A DNA stretch of 5,169 nucleotides from NCBI GenBank assembly GCA_016866585.1, contig VGMB01000130.1:1-5169 (forward strand), given 5' to 3'. Under the pieces are notes generated by a model. It saw only the letters and a list, made by a program, of their open reading frames with translations. It made no database searches and was not told where the DNA came from. Origin of the DNA: Chlamydiota bacterium. Lineage in GTDB: Bacteria; Chlamydiota; Chlamydiia; Chlamydiales; Rhabdochlamydiaceae. Of this stretch, positions 1 to 5,169 are shown one piece after another (position 1 is the first letter of the stretch; each line of letters begins with the position of its first letter). Made by a program: the position numbers and the translations under genes.

Positions 1-579
1 TATTCCTATTGGAAACCTAGAATGGAAGCGAATCATTTTAACGTGCTTTATCTCACTTATGGACCTCAGTAAACGTCTTAATACTTCATTACTAAGAGAT
101 AGAGGGTCACCTCCGCTCAAAATTATTTCTTTGATACTGCTATCATTTTTGATTAGCTCTAGTTCATTAGAAAATATCTTATCGGTATTTTCGTAAGGGA
201 AGTTTCTTCTAAAGCAATATCGGCAATGCATGGCGCAGGCGCTGGTTGTGACAAGTAGGGCTCTTCCTTCGTATTTGTGTAATAATTTAGAGCATTTTCT
301 TGCAAGATTGTCACCAACAGGATCAGCGCAAAATCCAGGTAATTCTACGGTTTCTTCAATTGTCGGAAGAAATTGCTTTAATATGGGATCGTTTATGGTG
401 TTTTTATTGATTTTTGATGCAAGGCGATAAGGGAGATTTAAAGGGAAGTTTTTAACCGTTATTATTTTAGAGCGATGCTCATCATCTAACTCGAGGAAAT
501 CAGCTAGAAGCTTCCAGTCTGTAAAATTTTTTCTAAGGACGTTCCTCCATTCGGAGGTCGTGGTTTGTGTAGCTTGCAT
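1..579 (-). CDS. epmB: EF-P (R)-beta-lysylation radical SAM protein EpmB, N-terminal part (cut by left edge)
   Basis: This encodes the first 193 residues of a lysine 2,3-aminomutase-family enzyme; the gene runs off the left edge without a stop. EpmB converts (S)-alpha-lysine to (R)-beta-lysine, which EpmA attaches to elongation factor P to relieve stalling at polyproline. The radical SAM cluster motif is visible as CAMHCRYC (C115, C119, C122), followed by FRRNFPY. The family motifs LPGFCADPVGD (80-90), LLHKYEGRALLVTT (99-112) and LSGGDPL (154-160, the SAM-contacting GGDP) are all present, and IRFHSRFPI lies near the cut end. The FRR after the cluster and the LHKY-GRALL segment match EpmB better than the larger catabolic KamA. 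The start at 577-579 is secure, because an in-frame TAG lies 12 bases upstream. There is no clear Shine-Dalgarno sequence. Neither epmA nor efp is in the window. A family member of about 340 residues is expected, so roughly 40% is missing. Confidence 0.92.
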   Translation of the reverse strand, partial: MQATQTTTSEWRNVLRKNFTDWKLLADFLELDDEHRSKIITVKNFPLNLPYRLASKINKNTINDPILKQFLPTIEETVELPGFCADPVGDNLARKCSKLLHKYEGRALLVTTSACAMHCRYCFRRNFPYENTDKIFSNELELIKNDSSIKEIILSGGDPLSLSNEVLRRLLRSISEIKHVKMIRFHSRFPIGI

Positions 580-610
580 ACATGTATTCTAGGGTGAAAA
601 AACGCTGTAT

Positions 611-639
611 AGGATAAGGGTTTCCTCTCTAGGAGTCAA
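611..639 (-). promoter_or_regulatory. sigma70-like promoter of epmB
   Basis: On the minus strand, a -35 box TTGACT (634-639, 5 of 6 consensus bases) is followed by exactly 17 bases and a -10 box TATCCT (611-616, 4 of 6). Transcription would start near 604, giving a leader of about 25 bases before the epmB ATG at 579. The promoter lies in the 101-base gap after the murA stop, so epmB can be read independently of the upstream ATP-grasp/murA transcript. I see no convincing intrinsic terminator in the same gap, so read-through from murA is also possible. Confidence 0.68.
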
Positions 640-680
640 GTAGGTTGTTAATTGGTTGAATAGACTAGCTGTACAATAAC

Positions 681-2060
681 CTATTTACGCGCATGTGTGT
701 GTTTTAAAATTATGTCTTGGATATCCTTGTCTATAACATGTTCCCTGGAGATGCATGCATTTACGCTTGATAACTTCCCTACAAGGTTTTCATAACCTCT
801 ATCTAAATTATGAATATTACAGATGATGCTTTCCTCTTCTGATAATAATGCTGCTAAGACATAAGCAAACCCAGCTCTTAAATCAGGTATTGCAATTTTT
901 TTACCGGACAGTTTTGTAGGTCCTTTTACCATCAAGCTGTGAAGATACCCTTGAGAAGCAAATCGACATTCCTTACATCCAAGACAATTTGTTGAAAGTT
1001 CGATGTCTGCTCCCATTTCTTTTAACATGGCTGTATATCCAAATCGGTTTTCATACACTGTTTCATGTATAACTGAGAAACCTGACGCTTGAGTGAGTAA
1101 AACTACGAATGGTTGTTGCCAGTCTGTCATGAACCCTGGATGCACTTCGGTCTCTATGTGTACTCCGCCTTTAAGTGAGCCTTTGTAAAAAAACTCAATC
1201 CCATTGTTTCTTATATTAAAGCCTGCATTAACTTCCCTAAGTTTATTCAGGAATGTAATCATATGTTGATGTTGGGCGCCTTCTACAAAAATTCTTCCTT
1301 TGGAGGCTATTGCTGCCATACCGAATGATGCAGCTTCAATTCGATCTGAAATTACGTTGTGTTCTACTTCGTAAAAGTCTTCAGAATATTCAATGCGGAT
1401 TGTTCTATCAACGTCAAAAGAAATTAGAACACCAAGTTTTTGCAGAAATAAAACTAAGTCTAAAATTTCAGGCTCAACGGCTGCGTTTTTTATGACTGTT
1501 GTGCCTTTAGCTTTTACTGCTGCGAGTATTGTGTTTTCTGTAGCCCCAACAGAAGGATAGGGCAAATGAATTATGGTGCCTTTCAATCCTTCAGGTGCCC
1601 TCGCAAAATAGGCAGATTCCCCATTTTCTCCGTAGAAGGAGATTTTAGCTCCTAATTTTTCTAGCGATTGGATGTGAAAATCAACAGGTCTTTTCCCAAT
1701 AGCGCATCCACCAGCAGTTGGAACTCGTATTTCTTCCTTAGTTCTTCCTAGAAGGGCTCCGATCATAAGAATCGGTATGCGATTGGCTCCGGAGAATCTT
1801 TGAGGGATGAAGGGTGTTGTTAGATGCTTTGTTGTTATCTCAATTATGCCCTCTTTTTTGTCCCAAAAAACCTGAGACCCTATTTCCCGGCATAAGTCAA
1901 CCGTAACTTCAACTTCAGCAATGTTAGGGACGTTGTATAAAGTGCAGCGTTTGTCAGATACAAGAGAGGCCACTAGAATTTTAGTGACGGCATTTTTAGC
2001 TCCTGCAGCTTTAACTTGACCTTCTAGAGGTCTTCCACCTTTTATACGCAATATTTCCAT
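681..2060 (-). CDS. murA: UDP-N-acetylglucosamine 1-carboxyvinyltransferase (MurA), divergent form
   Basis: MurA transfers enolpyruvate from PEP to UDP-GlcNAc in the cytoplasm, the first committed step of peptidoglycan precursor synthesis. From the ATG at 2058-2060 the protein has 459 residues. Key residues are visible, with E. coli equivalents in parentheses: K22-N23 (same), R94 (R91), C119 in GGCAIGKRPVD (C115, the fosfomycin target), R124 (R120), D313 in HPGFMTDWQQPF (D305), R339 in ENRFGY (R331), R395 in DLRAGFAY (R371) and R421 in LDRGYE (R397). The fold therefore looks complete and active. Two oddities set it apart: the Asp loop reads TDWQQPF instead of TDMQAQF, and about 16 extra residues at 355-373 contain CLGCKECRF. 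The open frame extends 19 codons further upstream to 2117, but the 2060 start has a strong ribosome site and gives the usual MEILRIKGG beginning. It lies downstream of the ATP-grasp gene and is probably co-transcribed with it. It could be a second MurA with a specialised role rather than the housekeeping copy. Confidence 0.93.
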   Translation of the reverse strand: MEILRIKGGRPLEGQVKAAGAKNAVTKILVASLVSDKRCTLYNVPNIAEVEVTVDLCREIGSQVFWDKKEGIIEITTKHLTTPFIPQRFSGANRIPILMIGALLGRTKEEIRVPTAGGCAIGKRPVDFHIQSLEKLGAKISFYGENGESAYFARAPEGLKGTIIHLPYPSVGATENTILAAVKAKGTTVIKNAAVEPEILDLVLFLQKLGVLISFDVDRTIRIEYSEDFYEVEHNVISDRIEAASFGMAAIASKGRIFVEGAQHQHMITFLNKLREVNAGFNIRNNGIEFFYKGSLKGGVHIETEVHPGFMTDWQQPFVVLLTQASGFSVIHETVYENRFGYTAMLKEMGADIELSTNCLGCKECRFASQGYLHSLMVKGPTKLSGKKIAIPDLRAGFAYVLAALLSEEESIICNIHNLDRGYENLVGKLSSVNACISREHVIDKDIQDIILKHTHARK

Positions 2061-2067
2061 GAAAATA

Positions 2068-2074
2068 TCTCCCC
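2068..2074 (-). promoter_or_regulatory. ribosome binding site deciding the murA start
   Basis: The minus strand reads GGGGAGA, with the GGAG core 8 bases before the ATG at 2058-2060. The longer in-frame ATG at 2115-2117 is preceded only by AACGAAAAG, with no Shine-Dalgarno match. The downstream start also yields an N-terminus that aligns with MurA proteins, with K22 and N23 falling at the same numbers as in E. coli. I therefore prefer the 459-residue protein over the 478-residue version. Confidence 0.8.
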
Positions 2075-2132
2075 ATCTCTTTCTAGTCTTATCTTTAAAA
2101 GGTATTAAAGTAAACATCTTTTCGTTGTTAGT

Positions 2133-3203
2133 TTAATATAATTTTTCAAGACGTAAAACTTTCGAAAATTGGATAGAATGACCCGTATTTGTAGTAGCAA
2201 AATTTGGTAAAAGATTATCTTCTTTACGATCATTTGTATAACTTAAACAGAGCTTATTTTCTGCAAAATGTTTCCTTTGCAACATTAATGCAACATAGCC
2301 CATTGTTTTTCGCGCATTTATTTCAACCACAGGGTGTAGTTTCAAAGCCCCTTTTTCATTGTAAATCATTGCATCGATTCCAACATTACCATAAAAATCA
2401 AGAGAAGCTAGGTAATTCAAGATCGTTTTGCAAACATCTTTGTGTATTTTAAGGAAAGGATCAAAATTTTCTCCTATAGACTCATTAGGAAGAATGATCG
2501 TTTTCTGGTAACTTCCTTTTGCATCATTACAACAAATTGTAGGTCCTATGTAATCGACAGTTTTGTCTTTGTGAATAATCCATTGCGTGCTGAAGTCTAA
2601 AATTCGATCAACCCAAGGTTCTCCGATTATAGGTAGCTTTTTCTTCCATTGCTTAATAAAGAAGGATATTGCGCGATCAGTAATATCATCTGTAAGAAAG
2701 ATATGCCCCCGTCCTGATAGACCAAACACTGATTTGGCAACTTTTGTTCCTGGAGTTTCTTCTATCCATAATTTTACTTCTTCAAGATTTGTTAGGATTT
2801 TAGATCCAGATAACTTAGGTGATATTAAAAATGAAAAGTCCTTACGATTTACTTTTTTTACAACATCCAGATTAGGATAAGTAAAAGTTTTATTCTTGAC
2901 CTCAGCCCATTTTTTTAGCGAAGGTGTATAGCCCCAACAATCTATTGGCATATCAGGCAGGTAGCATGAATCAAGTAAAAGTCCTCTTGGCGGAGATATT
3001 CCTAAGTTGGCTAGACGCTTTAAGTATCCTTCTTCCGGATGATGAGTCGTAAGGACAAAGTCAGATTCATCTCCATAAAGATAAGAAAGGTACTGTAGTT
3101 GTAAAAAAATTGGGTGCAAATGAAAGGAGTCGATAAAGTTATGGGTTTTGTCATTTTCAAGTTCTATTTCGAACTGAGGATTGGCTATTCTTAAAAATTT
3201 CAT
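2133..3203 (-). CDS. ATP-grasp ligase-like protein of unknown substrate
   Basis: This 356-residue protein shows the ATP-grasp pattern but I do not recognise the specific family. Residues 1-120 would form a pre-ATP-grasp domain, with no signal peptide or membrane segment. K157 followed by the glycine-rich loop GLSGRG (161-166) fits the ATP-phosphate binding lysine and loop; E195 in GEPWVDR fits the hinge; D277 in GNVGIDAMIY and E294/N296 in VVEINARKTMG fit the magnesium-binding site. Enzymes of this fold join a carboxylate to an amine or thiol through an acyl-phosphate, so a cytoplasmic ligase is expected. Cysteines are scattered (80, 89, 224, 225, 258), without a clear metal motif. The gene ends 72 bases before the preferred murA start on the same strand, so the two are probably co-transcribed. 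That suggests, without proving, a role near amino sugar or cell wall precursor synthesis. The ATG at 3201-3203 has no obvious Shine-Dalgarno sequence. The absence of a frameshift and the intact motifs argue against a pseudogene. Confidence 0.8.
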   Translation of the reverse strand: MKFLRIANPQFEIELENDKTHNFIDSFHLHPIFLQLQYLSYLYGDESDFVLTTHHPEEGYLKRLANLGISPPRGLLLDSCYLPDMPIDCWGYTPSLKKWAEVKNKTFTYPNLDVVKKVNRKDFSFLISPKLSGSKILTNLEEVKLWIEETPGTKVAKSVFGLSGRGHIFLTDDITDRAISFFIKQWKKKLPIIGEPWVDRILDFSTQWIIHKDKTVDYIGPTICCNDAKGSYQKTIILPNESIGENFDPFLKIHKDVCKTILNYLASLDFYGNVGIDAMIYNEKGALKLHPVVEINARKTMGYVALMLQRKHFAENKLCLSYTNDRKEDNLLPNFATTNTGHSIQFSKVLRLEKLY

Positions 3204-3373
3204 GTTTTTCGTTTGATAATGAAGTATGAGTTGTAAATCGATATTTTTTTATGTTTAGCGGTTGCCTTATTGAGGGTTCATGATTTTCAAAAGCTTTAAT
3301 AGTACTATGGGATAAGATTTAATCTATGTAACTAAGGAATGCTTTAGGATTGTAGTGGTTTAATTTATATTAA

Positions 3374-3403
3374 TTCAAACATGAAGGATACTTTCTATAT
3401 AAT
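3374..3403 (+). promoter_or_regulatory. candidate upstream promoter for ddl
   Basis: A perfect -10 box TATAAT (3398-3403) is preceded by 18 bases and a weak -35 box TTCAAA (3374-3379, 4 of 6). Transcription would start near 3410 and give ddl a leader of about 200 bases. The region is so AT-rich that a chance TATAAT is plausible, so this is only a candidate. Confidence 0.4.
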
Positions 3404-3458
3404 TGCCTTGTTTTTTATCCAGTAAAGATAGGTTTTTTATTCATAGAACCAGTTAGTG

Positions 3459-3489
3459 TTGACTTTACCAATATTATTGGGAATATTTT
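3459..3489 (+). promoter_or_regulatory. candidate ddl promoter with 19-base spacer and centred operator dyad
   Basis: The -35 box TTGACT (3459-3464) and the -10 box TATTTT (3484-3489) are separated by 19 bases. Inside the spacer an inverted repeat CCAAT-ATT-ATTGG (3468-3480) is centred at 3474, the exact midpoint of the spacer; the flanking TT (3465-3466) and AA (3482-3483) extend the symmetry to 7 of 8 pairs. A spacer of 19 to 20 bases carrying a central dyad is the hallmark of promoters untwisted by MerR-family activators. No regulator gene is in the window. The leader to the ddl ATG would be about 115 bases. Confidence 0.4.
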
Positions 3490-3609
3490 ATGAAAAACAT
3501 AAAATGATTATGCATTCTTTTTCCTGTTTATATAAAAATTAGCAAGAGGATTTTTGCGATTTTAAGTAAGATTATTCGTGTGTTAATACAGACTTTATAA
3601 GAGGGCTTT

Positions 3610-4713
3610 ATGGGGAAAATACGTGTAGGAATCATTTTTGGAGGAAAGACAACAGAACATGAGGTCTCTTTACTTTCAGCAAAAACGATTTACGAATGTT
3701 TAGATAAAGAGAAGTATGAACCTATTTTGATTGGAATAGATAAGAGTGGTGAATGGCATTTAAGAAAAACGACTAAATTTTTACAAAATGAAGATGATCC
3801 TAAAAAGATTAGTCTTGAATCAAGCGAGCATCGTGTCGCTTTAATACCTCAAAAAAAAGGGAACCCTCTTGTAGGGATGCATCAAGAAAGTCAAAATGTT
3901 CAAGTTGATGTCATTTTCCCTATTGTTCATGGGATAAATGGAGAAGATGGCACTCTTCAAGGAGTTTTAAAACTTGCAGGGATTCCGTTTGTAGGTGCTA
4001 GTGTTCTAGGATCTGCAATTGGAATGGATAAAGATGTAATGAAAAGATTATTGATGCAAGCAGATATTCCAGTTGCACAGTTCTTATCATTTAAACGTTA
4101 TCAAAAAGATAGCATCTCTTTTGACTTTGTGAAAAATGAACTCGGACTACCATTTTTTATAAAACCGGCAAATAATGGATCTTCTATAGGTATTTCAAAA
4201 GTTAGAAATGAAACGGAATTTCAAAAAGCTTTAGAAATTGCCTTTTCCTATGACGGAAAAATCTTGATTGAGCGTTTTATAAAGGGCAGAGAAATCGAAT
4301 GCTCAGTTATAGGGAATGAAGAGGTCATAGCTTCCCTACCAGGTGAAGTGATTCCAAATCACGATTTTAATTCTTGGGATGCAAAATATTTAGATAATGA
4401 ATGTGAATTTGTTATACCCGCAAATCTAACTTCAAGTCAGGTGAATCAAGTCCAAGAACTGGCAATAAAAACTTATAAGGTTCTTTGCTGTGAGGGGATG
4501 GCAAGGGTTGATTGTTTTTTAACGCAAGATGGAAAACTTCTTGTTAATGAGATCAATACATTGCCAGGCTTTACTAAGCTTAGTGTTTTCCCGCGATTAT
4601 GGGAAGCTTCAGGGGTTAACTATACCGATTTGATAGATAAACTAATTCAGCTCGCTATTGAAAAACATCATCAAGATAACAAGCTCCAGACGTCAGCTTT
4701 TTTAGAAGGATAA
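3610..4713 (+). CDS. ddlA: D-alanine--D-alanine ligase, DdlA type
   Basis: This cytoplasmic ATP-grasp enzyme joins two D-alanines to make the dipeptide that MurF adds to the peptidoglycan precursor. The 367 residues match the length of E. coli DdlA (364). The N-terminal domain starts with RVGIIFGGKTTEHEVSL (E16 contacts the first D-Ala), followed by GIDKSGEWHL, typical of DdlA rather than the shorter DdlB. Further landmarks are VIFPIVHGINGEDG (101-114), K141, K185 and the GSSIG loop (190-194), E221, K259-Y260 of the omega loop, R299 and D301 in MARVD, and E314/N316 in NEINTLPGFT. Y260 at the specificity position fits D-Ala-D-Ala rather than D-Ala-D-lactate. The start is supported by AAGAGGG at 3599-3605, 4 bases before the ATG. 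The protein is free-standing: it is neither fused to MurC nor placed in a mur-fts cluster. It is read divergently from the ATP-grasp/murA pair and ends 2 bases from the convergent permease gene. Confidence 0.97.
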   Translation: MGKIRVGIIFGGKTTEHEVSLLSAKTIYECLDKEKYEPILIGIDKSGEWHLRKTTKFLQNEDDPKKISLESSEHRVALIPQKKGNPLVGMHQESQNVQVDVIFPIVHGINGEDGTLQGVLKLAGIPFVGASVLGSAIGMDKDVMKRLLMQADIPVAQFLSFKRYQKDSISFDFVKNELGLPFFIKPANNGSSIGISKVRNETEFQKALEIAFSYDGKILIERFIKGREIECSVIGNEEVIASLPGEVIPNHDFNSWDAKYLDNECEFVIPANLTSSQVNQVQELAIKTYKVLCCEGMARVDCFLTQDGKLLVNEINTLPGFTKLSVFPRLWEASGVNYTDLIDKLIQLAIEKHHQDNKLQTSAFLEG

Positions 4714-4736
4714 AATCAGTTTATTTTTCTTCTAAA
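4701..4736. repeat. inverted repeat over the two convergent stop codons
   Basis: TTTAGAAG (4701-4708) is perfectly complementary to CTTCTAAA (4729-4736). An inner ATAAA/TTTAT pair (4710-4714 with 4720-4724) closes a 5-base loop, with a 1-by-4 internal bulge. The ddl TAA (4711-4713) and the permease TGA (4716-4718) both sit inside it. No T run follows the stem on either strand, so it does not look like a standard intrinsic terminator, but it could slow transcription or protect 3' ends. Confidence 0.4.
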
Positions 4737-5169
4737 GCAAAGGCTAGATAGAGTCAGAGTGACTAAAGATATCCATATCATTGGTATGGATGTCTTTATA
4801 ATTTCACTACCAGTCATTTTTTTTAAAAATGCACCTCTTGATATAATTAGAAAGTACTTTAAAGGATTAATAATTGTTAGTTTTTGCATTATAAATGGCA
4901 TGTTGGCGATTGGCGTTGCAAATCCTGATAAAATTATAGAAGGTGAAATGAAAAAGAACATGAGTAGTAGAGCCTGCTGTTGAGTTTTAGCTATAGAAGA
5001 AAGAAGTAATCCTATGCCAACGATAGAAGTAATGAAAATTATCATGCTTAAATAAAAGCCAATAATTGATCCAGTAAAGGGTATGTTAAAAACAAATATA
5101 CCAGCTAAAAGTATTATAGAAGCCTCTATAATACCTATGAATAATCCTGGCAAAGCTTTTCCGAGAAGT
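4716..5169 (-). CDS. ABC-2 type transporter permease, C-terminal part (cut by right edge)
   Basis: The frame is open from the right edge to the TGA at 4716-4718, giving about 150 C-terminal residues of a multi-span membrane protein. The first readable residues are LLGKALPGLFIGIIEAS. A TTG at 5151-5153 could be taken as a start but is internal, because the family sequence continues upstream of it. Hydrophobic stretches fit the last membrane spans: one in the opening 23 residues, one around GFYLSMIIFITSIVGIGLLL, one around LLLMFFFISPSIILSGF, and a final one at IPMIWISLVTLTL. The segments TQQQA, ILSGFATPIANMP, INPLKYFLIISRGAFLKK are typical of the YhhJ/YbhR/YbhS group of export permeases, which pair with an ATPase and often a membrane fusion protein. 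Full-length relatives have about 370 residues. The substrate cannot be told; its partner genes would lie beyond the right edge, upstream of it. Confidence 0.88.
   Translation of the reverse strand, partial: LLGKALPGLFIGIIEASIILLAGIFVFNIPFTGSIIGFYLSMIIFITSIVGIGLLLSSIAKTQQQALLLMFFFISPSIILSGFATPIANMPFIMQKLTIINPLKYFLIISRGAFLKKMTGSEIIKTSIPMIWISLVTLTLSSLCFRRKIN
4764..4798 (+). terminator. 14-bp hairpin downstream of ddl, possible terminator
   Basis: The left arm 4764-4777 pairs with the right arm 4785-4798 over 14 positions, with one T-G wobble (4770 with 4792) and a 7-base loop. It begins 50 bases after the ddl stop and lies within the last codons of the convergent permease gene. On the plus strand the right arm ends TCTTTA followed by TAATTT, an imperfect T-rich tail, so termination of ddl transcription is possible. 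The minus-strand tail is not T-rich. Confidence 0.4.

Larger units (their letters stand above)
3204..3609. other. divergent intergenic region between the ATP-grasp gene and ddl
   Basis: These 406 very AT-rich bases separate two divergently read genes. They hold two candidate plus-strand promoters (3374-3403 and 3459-3489), a 10-bp perfect palindrome ATAGTACTAT (3299-3308) beside AAAGCTTT (3290-3297), and the ddl ribosome site. Only tiny open frames occur, for example 14 codons from 3381 and 12 codons from 3504, neither with a ribosome site. I could not find a convincing minus-strand promoter for the ATP-grasp/murA transcript, nor any structured RNA or tRNA. Confidence 0.6.

Noticed and set aside
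230..430. Plus-strand open frame of 66 codons
   Set aside because: It lies antisense to the epmB coding sequence, whose radical SAM motifs are clear; no ribosome site or recognisable protein.
641..683. Possible terminator after murA formed by TAGGTT (641-646) and AACCTA (678-683)
   Set aside because: Only 6 continuous pairs, a large loop and no T run on the minus strand after the stem.
1310..1495. Plus-strand open frame inside murA
   Set aside because: Antisense shadow of a strongly supported gene.
2204..2880. Two plus-strand open frames (2204-2452 and 2587-2880)
   Set aside because: Both are antisense to the ATP-grasp gene, which carries a complete motif set; the translated products show no domain-like pattern.
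3299..3308. Palindrome ATAGTACTAT as an operator for the ATP-grasp/murA transcript
   Set aside because: A 10-bp palindrome alone in very AT-rich DNA is weak evidence, and no promoter could be placed next to it.
3381..3425. Hydrophobic 14-codon mini-ORF upstream of ddl
   Set aside because: No ribosome site, and it overlaps the candidate -10 box; expected by chance in AT-rich DNA.
3504..3542. 12-codon ORF as a possible ddl leader peptide
   Set aside because: No Shine-Dalgarno sequence, no run of regulatory codons and no attenuator-like alternative hairpins.
4759..4983. Plus-strand open frame of 74 codons
   Set aside because: Antisense to the ABC-2 permease, whose C-terminal family motifs are clear.
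5151..5153. TTG as start codon of the permease
   Set aside because: The frame remains open to the window edge and the residues upstream (LLGKA) continue the family pattern; the visible part corresponds only to the C-terminus.

Overview
This is an AT-rich bacterial window with five protein-coding genes, two of them cut by the window edges. From left to right it holds: the N-terminal half of an EpmB-type radical SAM lysine 2,3-aminomutase (minus); a divergent MurA-family enolpyruvyl transferase (minus); an ATP-grasp ligase of unknown substrate that lies directly upstream of murA in the same direction (minus); a 406-base divergent intergenic region; a DdlA-type D-alanine--D-alanine ligase (plus); and, converging on ddl with 2 bases between the stop codons, the C-terminal part of an ABC-2 type transporter permease (minus). 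I see no rRNA, tRNA, CRISPR array, insertion sequence or attachment site.

Organism: the gene content indicates a Gram-negative-type bacterium with sigma70-like promoters. EpmB modifies elongation factor P in gammaproteobacteria and has relatives in chlamydiae; the Ddl resembles enterobacterial DdlA almost end to end. The low GC and the N-terminus of EpmB fit an intracellular gammaproteobacterium or an environmental chlamydia, but the sequence alone does not decide this.

How the genes work together: MurA (first committed step of peptidoglycan precursor synthesis) and Ddl (synthesis of the D-Ala-D-Ala terminus) bracket an ATP-grasp enzyme whose family is also used for amide and peptide bond formation. 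The ATP-grasp gene and murA look like one transcript (15 to 72 bases between them, depending on the murA start), while ddl is read divergently. The MurA is unusual: it keeps all the catalytic residues but has an extra Cys-containing stretch and a changed Asp loop. That makes a second, specialised cell-envelope or amino-sugar pathway a reasonable though unproven idea.

Regulation: epmB has its own strong sigma70-like promoter behind murA. Upstream of ddl there are two candidate promoters; one has an inverted repeat exactly centred in a 19-base spacer, the geometry of MerR-family controlled promoters. A 14-bp hairpin 50 bases after ddl, inside the convergent permease gene, may end ddl transcription.
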